From Talpa occidentalis (lineage: Eukaryota > Chordata > Mammalia > Eulipotyphla > Talpidae), in the NCBI RefSeq assembly GCF_014898055.3, contig NW_023602073.1, positions 86,718,678 to 86,782,677 on the forward strand: a DNA stretch of 64,000 nucleotides. Reading direction: 5' to 3'. The notes under the pieces were generated by a model. That model was not told where the DNA came from and ran no database searches. It worked only from the letters and a program-made list of their open reading frames with translations. Of the stretch, positions 49,301 to 56,172 are shown in pieces. Position numbers and translations under genes: made by a program. Positions within the stretch are counted from its first letter, which is position 1; each line of letters begins with the position of its first letter.

Positions 49301-52300
49301 CTGAGATGATTGAAAGCTGGATTCAGTCTTTTTAGAGGGCTATTATAGTTTTGAGGTCTTTATGCGGTCCTATGTTCTTGGTAGATTGGATGCCACTTCT
49401 TGTCTCCCTTGTTCTCTGGTTATTTTGGAAGTACAGCTTAGTTTCTCAACCTCTCAGCTACGTCTGGAATTAGTAGATGTCTGAGGGAAAAATAAGGGCT
49501 CAGATCTCTCTGCCTTTCTTGTCCAGGGAGATCTTAAACTTCCCTGCTTTGGTAATCCTCAAATGCCTCCAACAGATATTTTGTTTTTAATCTGCGCTTT
49601 GCTGTTCAGCTTTTCTTGTTGTTTTCAGAGAATAGAGGGAAGGAAAATTGATCTACCAGAAGCAGGGGAATCTAAATATGTGGCTGTAAAAGACTAAGAA
49701 GTAATGTCTTAAGGAGAAGGAAGCGATAAGCTGTGTGTCAAAATAAATCTTTTGGAGCTATGTAATGTAGATATGTATGCCTGAAAACAAGATTGGTGCT
49801 GGCAGAGTATAGTGAGAGAGATTTTTTTTAGGAAATAGGTAGGTTTTTATAAAGATAATTGGGGGAAAGCTAAATTGCTGTCTTCTTTTGACTGTATTTT
49901 ATTGTAAAATAGGACAAAAGAAAATAAAATATTAGACTATTCTTTCAGAAATAAAATTAAAATAGACAAGAATGATTTTAAATGTTCTGGGGAAATTTTC
50001 ACTAAGAACTGAGGACATTTGTCTTAGTAAGTCTGAATGCAGTGTTTAAATGTCTTGTGCAGTGAATATAATAAAAGTAGGTTTCTTTGTTGAAAAGAAA
50101 CAGACCCATCCTGTTGTCCAGCTATGATTTCCCCAAAGTGATTAGTATTGATACAATTATATTATCATTTGCAACTATAAAGGTATGAAGGTTTGGTGTT
50201 TTCCCTTCTTTTAAAGGGACACTGATGCTAAGGCCAAAGACCTTGTACAAATTGAAATAACAACTGATAGCCACATTTGGATGTATTTGAAGTATAGGTA
50301 TCAAGAAGCTGTTAAGGAGAGGAAATTGTTTTTAATTTTTTTCTTTTCAGATATTGCATGAAAAGAAAATAACAAATACCCATGTTCTTACATATTTGTG
50401 TTATCCTTAGAAAATACTAAATTATTTTTAGCTACATGTTACTGCCATCTCCCTTTCCCCTCCCTAAAATGGTACATTTTCACTACTGTTACTTATTAGG
50501 TAAATGATTTTTAAATAGTTGTTGATAAATTACCACATTGGTGCTTATTGACGCTAATATATATGGATTTTTTTACAGTTAAATCGTCAATCTGAAACTG
50601 TTGCTACTAGTTCTGGTGATCCCTGGAAAACATGCACAAGACGAAACAAAGCCGACAGTTCAAAATCTTTGAAAGGCAACTCAATTGGACTTAACATGTT
50701 GAGCAACAATAAGAAATTGAGGTATAGGTGTTTTACCATGCATTTCTGCCCAAAAAAAAATAAATAAATAAAGGGTTTGACATCAAAAGCTAATGACCTT
50801 TAGGGCCAGTAGCTCAAACCTGTCTTTTCAATGTGTCAATAGGGTCAAGAGGTAGGATGGTCCTATAGTGTGCATATGGATTCTTTGCTTTGAATCTTGC
50901 ATAGATTTGATTGTAGTAATATCTTGGTTCTGAATGAAAATGTTTTAAGAAAAATCTAAGTAGACCGGAATTTCTTAAGACAAACTTATACAGTCAGTAA
51001 AATCTCAGAGACAAGTCTAAAAGTAGAAGGCACCATAAAGTGGAGTGGTCATGTCTTCTTTAGGAATTTTATCAGGGACGTTCAAGGAACTTCTTATTCC
51101 TGATCTTTCTATATATAATCACTGTTCATAGAAGTTGTTATGGTAAGCCATTGTTAAGATTGGGCTGTATCTCCCTGAAATAAGGTTGGAAATCACTATT
51201 CAGTTTCTTTTTTGCCAATTTGTAGGTAGATAGCTGAGGTACATAAAAACTAAGTAACTGTCTAGTCAGTAACAGAATTACAAGTAGAATTTAGGACTCA
51301 TGGTAGTTTTTTTTAAATACTGTTTTACCTTTATTTTGGCATATAAGAAAACATTGTAACATTCAAGGTTTAAAAGCCTTTTTTTTGTGTGGCTAATCCC
51401 TATGAGGAAAGAAAGTATATTTGAGTTAATTTATAGGAAATCTTACATAGTACAGTACATTCATTTAGGATTCCTGGCTTCTGTTCTACTTTTATCTTCT
51501 TTCATGAACTGGTTTAGAAACATTTCAGAAACAAGTTCAGGAAGTGGGAAGTCATAATAGAGAATTTAACATGGGCAGTTGGATTTTTTCATAAGTAAAT
51601 CCATATTTTCCTAATGGAAAAGGTTTTGTGTGTTTCTGCTCAGATTTTATGTACATGCATGTGTAATTTTCGCATGTTCACATTGATCTTTGTGTCTTAA
51701 ATCTGCAGTGAAAATACACAAACTGTATCATTATGTTCTGGAGCTGTGGTTCTTGGTAGACGTTTCCAGCATGCTCTTCTACCAACAATAAAAACAGCAG
51801 CCCAAAGGTAAGGAAAGATTCTACTTGCCTTTGTTTAATATCTAAATACTACATATTTAATATATACATTTTCCTCTTTAATAGGTTTTTTTTTTTTTTT
51901 CCACTTTAACCAGTTTTTTTCTTTTGTGGTTCTTTGCTGTGTTTCCATTATATAGAGATTATCACATGTCTCCAAAATAATTCATGTCCTAAAATTTTAT
52001 TATTTTATATCTGCTTTTGAATAAATGACATTATGTAAATAGACTTTTAAAAATAAAGTCTTCCTGTTGTATTTTATTTTAGTTAAACTGATTGTACAAC
52101 ACTGATCTTAAAGCAATATTTGACAAGAAATCTTCACCTGATAATTTAGTTCTGATGAATAAAACTAGTTACTACATATTTTTTAATAAGCATATAGGAA
52201 TTCATAGTATCAAAATAAACTACATGACTAGTTTTAAATGTTTGAGATAATTTTATGTTTGAGATTTGGATATTTTCATTGATTGTGAAGGTACTGTATG

Positions 52301-55300
52301 AACTTTGAAGTAAGGGAAATAATAGTTGGGGAAAACTTGATCTTTTAAATGCTTTTGAGGTTTTCCATAATTGGTTTGGGGTAGTTATGCAGTTTTAGTT
52401 GAATTTTTACATCTAAGTCAATTTCAGTTAAATCAGAAATTCTCAGGCTCCAATAACAGTTATCTTTTTATTTCTTACATTATGAATAGCATAAAATTTT
52501 TTATAACATTTAAAAATTTGGCTTATGTGTAAAGATGTAGTTCTTCAGTTTTAAAACATGGCAATCTAGACTGCTCCTTATTCAGAAAATGTGTCCTGAC
52601 TTCTTGCTAAATTTGATATTTAGGTAGATCTGCTGTTACATAGATTTTCTACTCAAAAACCCTTAATCTGTCTCATACTTTAGGATAAGAAAACCTTTTC
52701 TTTTGCTTAAGTATATTATCATAGTTACACAAGATATTTATACAAAAATTGATTTATCCTACTGTAAAGTACACAAATCATGTGCTCTGGTATATTTGAG
52801 GCACAAACATGAAGCATAAATAATAAAAATAAGAGTAATTGGGGAAGGAAAGAAGAAGAAACAACTCACACATTGTTTCTCACACAGACTGCATTGACAG
52901 ATCAATTGCTGATAAAGATTTGTCTTATATTTTCTGAAAATATGGTCTAAGTCGAAATGCTAACTTATAATTTACAATGAAGTTAAGGGATATATTCTAC
53001 ACTTAAAATTATTAATTACTTTGGAAATTTCCTATTAATTTGGAAATATTTGCACTGTGACCTATTCACCCATCCTTTCCTCATTGGTAAGCCAGTTCCA
53101 GTCTAGAAACTGGTTTGTGTTTTACTTTATTTTAGATTTTGACACTTACTGTACTTTGCTTCTGTATCATTGCTCATTTGCATACAAAATTATATTCTGT
53201 TAGTAGGAAGTGGTATTTACTAGTAAAATATTGTTGTTGGTTTTATTTTCTAAAAAATACCCTGAATTGTACTTAAAAAAAACAATCCTGAGTGAAAAAT
53301 ACTTGACAAGGTTAGCAAGGAAAATGGTGATGTCAAGTCACCAGGGTAGATAATTTAATGCTTGTTTCTTAATTAGAATAAACTTTCTTATTCCTAGAGC
53401 AATATGATTTTCGTTTAAAAATTTTGAAGTTTAAAGACAAGAAATTGAGTTTTTCTACTTTTCTTTCTTTAAAAATACTGAGTGATTTTGTGCTATGTAT
53501 GGGTGAGATACAAAGTAGTCAAAGATGAATATGACAAAATCCTGCTTTGAAGCTCTGGTTTGGTTAAGGTAGATATTAAAGATAATTAAGAAGGGTAGTA
53601 AACAATTGATTACATGGTAAGTATTGTAGTAGAGATGTACAAAGTATGTGTAGTACTGTTTATAGAATAGGGAGTAAGGGAAGAATTCACAGAGAAAGTA
53701 TTAACAGAAATTTTGAGTATACTATCTGGAAGAGGGTACTCCATGCAGTAGGAACTACATCTTTAAAGATTTAAAAAAAAAAAACAAAAAAAAAACTTAA
53801 GGTGATTGCTAACCAAACCTTTGGTTTTAATTAGTGTAGTGTTGGCACAATTTCAAACCTCTAAGTTTTCTTATTTTCTGAATTCTTAATTTGAACTTAA
53901 AGGAAACATCCTCAGCTGGTAATTCACACAACGTGGTTTGTCATTTTTGGGAGTATGTGAAATAAACTGTGTTTTAAATAAATCAGACCCGAATTTTGAA
54001 TAACTTGTATTTCTTCTATAAGCTGTAGAAACAAGTACTTCATACCTTTTTAATCTAAAAGGAATGAATGAACATTATTAAAGAATCTTACCTGATTAGC
54101 CACTGTTTGGGAGCTAATTAAGATTCCAGGGTTTCTGTTTTTGTTTTTTCACTGCTATTCCCAATGATCATTCATTTTAAAAGAAAGATTGTTTATATCC
54201 CATTAGTGATGGAGGAGGATAGTATTAGTATGGGAAAAATAAAATGCAGAAATTTAACAATCTATGTAAAACTATACCATGTCCATCCCTAACTTTAATC
54301 AGACTTTTGCAAAAAGTGTGCATTTTAGTGGTTTATGGTTTATTTACATTTTCATTTTTTGTTTTTGTTTTTTTCTATTAAGGATAAGTGAAAAGACTTG
54401 TAAGGACCATAGGGGAATTGAATATCAGCAAAAGCACATATAATCCATAAGTGGGAAAATGGGCTCCTGGAATAATAAGCAAGACTTAATTATTAATGAA
54501 AAGCACCACTTTGAAATAGTTTTTGAAGTCATAAATCAGGTTATGGACACCAGAATCAGTCTATCTTTTTTCCTTATTAAAAAATTTTAAGAGTACTAGT
54601 ACAGCACTAGTTCAAGAATGAAATAGTCCAACAAGAATGTAAGCTGACAATTTTACAAAGTCCTACATTACTAATATGGCTTTTCTTCCCATCTTTAAAA
54701 AAATATATAAATCCTTTAGGGCAGGACTTGTTAATAAGCACATACTGAAAAATCTAGTAAAGGTGCAATGACTTTTATAAATTAGGTAACATAATTACAT
54801 TTTTCTCAAGGATAAGAAAAATAAGCATGGGTATGTGTATATGTATGAACACATACATACATACATACGTATATTTGTCTTTTGTTTTTCTCCTAACTCC
54901 CTTGGTTTGTCGGAGAGAACCAAACCTGTTTCTTCTACTGTTACTCTCTCTCTCTTCCTCTTTCCTTTACCCTATACAGGTGAGTTTATAAGACAAGAGA
55001 ATCCTAAAGTTTTTTCACTTTTTAGGCACAACATGTGGATCAAGTTAGAAATAGCTATTTTAGTTAGTAGTGTCTTACTTTTAGTTTTCATTTTACTTTT
55101 CCTAAAGATGTTAACTCCATAAGAAATTAATAAAAGACAACCTATATTTAAAGTTTTATGTTTATATATTTTTTCACTTTAAAAAATGGAGTGTGATGAT
55201 CCCTCATTTTCCTGTCATTTATCCAGTATAAATTTATTTTATAGACTATTCCTTTTTTTATAGTAGGTATAATTTCAAATATAGTATTTATGTAAATTTA

Positions 55301-56172
55301 TATTTTGAGATGTTTTAAATAATAAGTAGTTCTTTTCAGAATTGTTTATATAAAACCAAGTTGCTATATTTCTTTTTTCTTTTTGTGATTTAAAAAACTG
55401 TTCAGCTTTTTGCTTGGTACCTCTGTTTTCTTAATTTGCTAGGATTAAATTGATATTTTTACATAAATAGTCTACACAATAGGAATGCAAGCATTAATAT
55501 GGAGACTTGGGGATTTTGTAAGCTATGTTTTGTTTACAGTTCTGAATATTTAATTTCTACTAAAGAGGAATAATTCTGGAATTTGTTCTAAGTTGAGGCT
55601 TTTTGTAATTTTACTCTTTAGTAATTTATGTTGCTAGCTTTTTAGATTTTCCATGGTCACTGGAGAAGGGTGATCTTTTATGTATTGAACTTTTAGTTAG
55701 AGACCATGGTTTTAAGTCACAGACCTTTCCTTATTTCACAGTCCAGTATAATGTATTTAATCAAAAACTTATACAACAGTTTCCACTAAAAAAAAAAGAA
55801 TTTTTTTCTTACTAATAAGTAATCACTCAGTGACAGGATTGGGACTACTAAGAAATGCTATAATTTCTGGAAATTGTATTACTGTTTAAAGACTATATTC
55901 TAAAGTAACATAAATCCTTGAATTTTGATGGTTAAGTAAAGCTTTCAAGAATTGTTTAATCTATGTGTTGACAAAAATTGAAAAGCAATTTTATATATAT
56001 CTGACAAGAGTAAAAGCATAGTATATAGCATATAATGTGTGTAAAAAAATTAATCACAGTTTTGCCTTATTACCTACAGTTACTAAAGCTACAATGATTA
56101 TCAAAAATGGGGTCTTGCCTCTTACATTTTTTTTCTTTTTCATGTTTTAAGCAGTGTGGACCAAAAGGAAAG
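24364..56172 (+). CDS. SENP6: SENP6, SUMO-specific protease 6, 5' part of gene (coding exons 1-6)
   Basis: Six exons splice into one open frame (52+94+61+143+99+21 nt) starting [17 protein letters not shown], which I recognise from human SENP6. All introns end in AG, and five donors are GT and one is GC. SENP6 is a nuclear cysteine protease of the ULP/SENP family that trims poly-SUMO2/3 chains. Its catalytic His-Asp-Cys domain is C-terminal and lies beyond this window, so only about the first 157 of roughly 1,100 residues are encoded here. This part is acidic and Ser/Lys-rich, as expected of a disordered region. Intron sizes are about 17.3, 1.9, 6.8, 1.0 and 4.3 kb, and intron 6 exceeds 7.8 kb. 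Compared with human from memory, exons 1-3 are nearly identical while exons 4-5 carry substitutions and small in-frame deletions. No stop or frameshift is seen, so the gene looks functional. Confidence 0.95.
24528..24562 (+). other. Possible G-quadruplex at the start of intron 1
   Basis: Four runs of at least three G, with loops of one, five and seven bases, lie about 115 bp downstream of exon 1 on the coding strand. A further G-rich stretch (24500-24515) lies just upstream. Confidence 0.5.
25661..25819. repeat. Imperfect tandem duplication, period 81 bp
   Basis: TGTTGAGAG recurs at 25661 and 25742, and GATGTGGAAAGCCTGTAAG at 25695 and 25776, both 81 bp apart. The middle of each unit is diverged. 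Confidence 0.8.
26495..26625 (+). mobile_element. L2-like fragment
   Basis: Contains TTTGAGGCACTGTGCGTGCC and then AAGGTCCCTGCTTTCACTTA, the usual 'gcactgttctaggtgc...gtccctgccttcatgg' pattern of L2/MIR-type 3' ends. Diverged. Confidence 0.5.
26888..27155 (+). mobile_element. tRNA-derived SINE, type B
   Basis: Type B copy with head GGGCCTCCCTGGTGGTGCAG. The flanks AAAAAGATGGCAACT and AAAAAGATAGTAACA form a slightly diverged duplication. Confidence 0.9.
27250..27800 (+). mobile_element. Ancient interspersed repeat, related to 18700-19690
   Basis: Contains CTGAGGAGGTGACACC, GGAATCAAAGATGACTC and TTCCATTTACTGAGATGG in the usual order of that old repeat. No gene. Confidence 0.5.
28150..28560 (+). 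mobile_element. L2-like fragment
   Basis: Contains TGAGCATCGGTAATGTTGTA and, further on, AACTTTCCAGGCAGAGGGAA. This pattern is typical of old LINE-2-associated repeats. Confidence 0.45.
29345..29535 (+). mobile_element. MIR fragment
   Basis: The MIR core is visible: GATCTTGGCTAGATTACTTC, TATTTGTAAAATAGGAACAG, then ATGAAGATTAAATGTG. Confidence 0.7.
29904..29973. repeat. Polypyrimidine tract
   Basis: About 70 bp almost wholly C and T (CCTTCCTTCCTCCCCTCCC and onward), with strong strand asymmetry; it could adopt triplex DNA. Confidence 0.85.
30503..30783 (+). mobile_element. tRNA-derived SINE, type A
   Basis: Type A copy with a small insertion after the B box. A 15-bp exact duplication (AAGAATTTCTGAAAC) lies at 30488-30502 and 30784-30798. 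Confidence 0.93.
30800..33079 (+). other. SENP6 intron 1, no further gene seen
   Basis: AT-rich intronic sequence with a (CA)n run at 31547-31575. The 115-codon frame at 31468-31815 spans the CA repeat and has no recognisable domain. Confidence 0.55.
31547..31575. repeat. (CA)n microsatellite
   Basis: About 14 CA units, uninterrupted. Confidence 0.95.
33080..33500 (-). mobile_element. Old L1/HAL1-like fragment
   Basis: The plus strand reads like the antisense of an L1M 3' region: ACCACCATTCTTAATTTCAT, ATCATTCCCATACATTTC, then TTTGCATGTTTTAAACTTAC. Diverged. Confidence 0.5.
33612..34312 (-). pseudogene. RPL27 processed pseudogene, split by a SINE
   Basis: Read on the minus strand, the 5' part (34312-34171) gives [19 protein letters not shown], and the 3' part (33910-33635) gives [43 protein letters not shown] and [14 protein letters not shown]. 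These match ribosomal protein L27. It ends in a 23-nt A-tract (33612-33634) and has no introns, so it is a retrocopy. It is inactive. The start codon is ACA, there is a frame break early in the 5' part, a stop after LD, a deletion of six codons (Y-S-V-D-I-P in the parent), and a CGA-to-TGA stop before the EAKLKF segment. A type A SINE interrupts it at 33911-34170. Confidence 0.93.
33911..34170 (+). mobile_element. tRNA-derived SINE, type A, inside the RPL27 pseudogene
   Basis: Plus-strand copy inserted after retrocopy formation. The flanks AATAGTGATC (33901-33910) and AATATTGCTC (34171-34180) are the target duplication with two differences. Both fit RPL27 codons for the Asp-Arg-Tyr region. 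Confidence 0.93.
34344..34377. repeat. (AC)n microsatellite
   Basis: About 17 AC units directly next to the 5' end of the RPL27 retrocopy. Confidence 0.95.
34390..35060 (-). mobile_element. Old L1/HAL1-like fragment interrupted by a MER element
   Basis: The antisense L1 pattern is visible in GGAATTGTTGGATTATAGGG, ATTGCCAAATTTATCTCC and AAAGTGGTTCCACTAG. A hAT-like piece lies within it at about 34493-34760. Confidence 0.55.
34493..34760. mobile_element. hAT-type MER fragment
   Basis: Starts CAGAGGTCAGCAAACTTTTT then CTGTAAAGGACC, the common hAT MITE end, and later has GGACAGATTTGGTTG. The second terminal repeat is missing. It is related to 43372-43581 and 47690-48003. Confidence 0.6.
35590..36640 (+). 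mobile_element. Old LINE-1, ORF2 end and 3'UTR
   Basis: Clear L1M text in + orientation: CATACAACTCAATAACAAC, AAAATGGGCAGAAGAACTG, CACTGTTGCTGGGATTATAA and GATCCAGCAATTCCACTTAC, followed by a 3' region with GTGGTTACCAGAGGTGAGG and an A-rich end. The frame is broken in many places. Confidence 0.85.
36660..37060 (-). mobile_element. Old LINE-1 (L1M) fragment, antisense
   Basis: The plus strand shows the antisense L1M end: GAGCAGTTTTAGGTTGACAG, CAGCATCTCTCACCAGTG, TTTTGACACATCATAATCAC and TCTGCCTATTCATCCCTC. Confidence 0.8.
37281..37429 (+). repeat. Direct duplication, copy 1 (about 150 bp)
   Basis: The segment from GTTAACTTGCCTGAC to the T/A run after CCCTGTGTTTTT recurs at 38123-38272 with only a few changes. 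It is not a repeat family I recognise. Confidence 0.88.
37430..38640 (-). mobile_element. Old LINE-1 (L1M) fragment, antisense, interrupted
   Basis: Antisense L1M text: GTATACCATATACCCATTTT, CCACTAAAGTCCTTTTTCT, TCAGGTATTTTGTAGAC, then GGGTTTGTCTGATGTTTTCT, continuing after the inserted duplication with TATGGACTCATGAATATTAA and GGGAGGTTCTTTCAGGTTAG. Confidence 0.7.
38123..38272 (+). repeat. Direct duplication, copy 2, inserted into the L1M fragment
   Basis: Near-copy of 37281-37429 in the same orientation, about 842 bp downstream. It interrupts the flow of the L1M fragment around it, so it is probably the derived copy. Confidence 0.85.
39054..39535 (-). mobile_element. Young 5'-truncated LINE-1 insertion
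   Basis: The minus-strand L1 3' end is closely related to 4279-4778: an 80-codon ORF2 C-terminal frame ([19 protein letters not shown]) at 39487-39245, then a 3'UTR and tail. An exact 15-bp duplication (TTGAAACCTTTTTTA) lies at 39039-39053 and 39536-39550. At its 5' end a short string (TTTTTGGGCATTTGGGTTGT on the plus strand) is repeated from about 90 bp further in, suggesting a reverse-transcription jump. Confidence 0.88.
39551..40640 (-). mobile_element. Old LINE-1 (L1MB/ME-like), antisense, with a SINE inside
   Basis: Antisense L1 text: AAAATATACATAACGTAAA, CATGTTGTAGCATGTATCAG, GTATATACCTGGAAGTGG, and after the SINE CATTTTACATTCCCATCAAC and TTTCTCCACATCC. The SINE at 40104 interrupts it and duplicated its target. 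Confidence 0.85.
40104..40361 (-). mobile_element. tRNA-derived SINE, type A
   Basis: Minus-strand type A copy with GGTGGTGCAGCGGTTGAGCG. A 15-bp exact duplication (TGGAATTGCTGTATT) lies at 40089-40103 and 40362-40376. Confidence 0.94.
40861..41014 (-). pseudogene. Short 5'-truncated retrocopy of an unidentified transcript
   Basis: On the minus strand the 154-bp segment ends GACCTGCAATAAAAAATTAC then CCTGACCTG and about ten A's, i.e. an AATAAA signal shortly before a poly-A. A 10-bp duplication TCTGACCTCT flanks it at 40851-40860 and 41015-41024. It is not the SINE or L1 described elsewhere. It is most likely the 3' end of an mRNA copied by L1; I cannot name the parent gene. Confidence 0.7.
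41025..41673 (+). other. SENP6 intron 1, distal part
   Basis: Nothing recognisable except the pyrimidine-rich acceptor tract of exon 2 at the end. Confidence 0.6.
41674..41767 (+). CDS. SENP6: SENP6 coding exon 2
   Basis: The acceptor is a pyrimidine-rich tract ending TTTCAG and the donor is GTAAGA. The exon completes the Ala codon begun in exon 1 and encodes [12 protein letters not shown] followed by [19 protein letters not shown], almost the same as human (one S for A, one G for E). It ends after two bases of an Asp codon. The strong conservation of this acidic segment supports a functional gene. Confidence 0.95.
41768..43671 (+). other. SENP6 intron 2
   Basis: GT-AG intron of 1.9 kb. Holds a hAT MITE at 43372-43581; the rest is unremarkable. 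Confidence 0.8.
43372..43581. mobile_element. hAT-type MITE with both terminal inverted repeats
   Basis: CAGGGATCAACAAACT at 43372-43387 pairs with AGTTTGCTGATCCCTG at 43566-43581 (15 of 16 positions). About 210 bp with no coding potential, a typical non-autonomous element of the MER/Charlie kind. An 8-bp target duplication is no longer clear. Confidence 0.8.
43672..43732 (+). CDS. SENP6: SENP6 coding exon 3, with GC 5' splice site
   Basis: The acceptor follows a C/T-rich tract ending CATATAG. The 61-nt exon completes the Asp codon and encodes [20 protein letters not shown], ending in phase 0. The next bases are GCAAGT, so the donor reads AAG|GCAAGT, the usual consensus of GC-AG introns. The nearest downstream GT (GTGTTG) would add four bases and break the frame into exon 4. 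Confidence 0.92.
43800..44560 (-). mobile_element. Old LINE-1 fragment, antisense
   Basis: Antisense L1M text: GAATTCCTAGAAGTAGAGCT, TTATGAGTGAGATTGAACAC then CTTTTCATGTATG, and TTTTGCCCATTTTTCTG. Diverged. Confidence 0.7.
45240..45700 (-). mobile_element. Old LINE-1 fragment, antisense
   Basis: Contains TTATTATAAACAGTGCTTTA, GGCTAGATTCCTAGAGCTGT and ATTTTTGCCAGTCTGTC, in the same antisense order as the piece at 43800. Confidence 0.6.
46355..46430. repeat. AT-rich short tandem repeat
   Basis: A TATATATCTACAACTATAT-like unit is repeated about three times, the last copy altered. Confidence 0.75.
47690..48003. mobile_element. hAT-type MER fragment
   Basis: Ends TTTACAGACAGGCTTGCTGA then TTCC, matching the end of the MITE at 43581, and has CTGGCAAACCAGGGCAG at its other side. 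Diverged. Confidence 0.5.
48054..48316 (+). mobile_element. tRNA-derived SINE, type B
   Basis: Type B copy (GGGCCTCCCTGGAGGTGCAA). The flanks AAAGACTGATAATAC and AAAGATTGATAATAC (one difference) are the target duplication. Confidence 0.92.
48438..48499. repeat. Tandem duplication, 31-bp unit, two copies
   Basis: GAGTATAATTCACATAGTG begins both units, at 48438 and 48469; the second unit has two changes near its end. Confidence 0.88.
50579..50721 (+). CDS. SENP6: SENP6 coding exon 4
   Basis: The acceptor is TTTTTTTACAG and the donor GTATAG. The exon starts in phase 0 with [15 protein letters not shown], then [19 protein letters not shown], and ends [14 protein letters not shown] with two bases of the last Ser codon. 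The block [12 protein letters not shown] is identical to human as I remember it. The first half is diverged and one residue shorter. This is the most variable SENP6 exon in the window. Confidence 0.93.
50722..51708 (+). other. SENP6 intron 4
   Basis: GT-AG intron of 987 bp. An AAATAAATAAATAAA-like stretch at about 50752-50770 is simple sequence only. No repeat or exon is recognised. Confidence 0.8.
51709..51807 (+). CDS. SENP6: SENP6 coding exon 5
   Basis: The acceptor is AAATCTGCAG and the donor GTAAGG. The exon completes the Ser codon and encodes [19 protein letters not shown], then [13 protein letters not shown], and ends with AG of the next Ser codon. It is two residues shorter than human from memory, near the His/Ala-rich stretch, but the frame is kept. 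Confidence 0.92.
51808..56151 (+). other. SENP6 intron 5
   Basis: GT-AG intron of 4.3 kb, AT-rich, notably free of the SINE family. A CATA tetranucleotide run lies near 54850-54867. The 95-codon frame at 54835-55122 is not recognisable as an exon. Confidence 0.75.
56152..56172 (+). CDS. SENP6: SENP6 coding exon 6, 21-nt microexon
   Basis: A 21-nt exon lies between acceptor TTTTAAG and donor GTAAGC. It encodes the second part of a Ser codon, then SVDQKE and AG of the next Arg codon, matching human S-S-L-D-R-K-E-R. Both junctions have the same phase, so it can be skipped without a frameshift, giving a form seven residues shorter. I recall that a human isoform lacks seven residues here. The acceptor is a tandem AAGCAG (NAGNAG); using the second AG would give 18 nt and remove one serine. 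Confidence 0.85.

Larger units (their letters stand above)
43733..50578 (+). other. SENP6 intron 3 (GC-AG)
   Basis: Starts GCAAGT and ends TTTTACAG. Holds antisense L1 pieces (43800-44560, 45240-45700), an AT-rich short repeat near 46355-46430, a hAT piece at 47690, a SINE at 48054 and a tandem duplication at 48438. Confidence 0.85.

Noticed and set aside
54835..55122. 95-codon frame in intron 5
   Set aside because: Hydrophobic C-terminal half but no homology recognised, AT-driven, and not flanked by splice signals in phase with SENP6.
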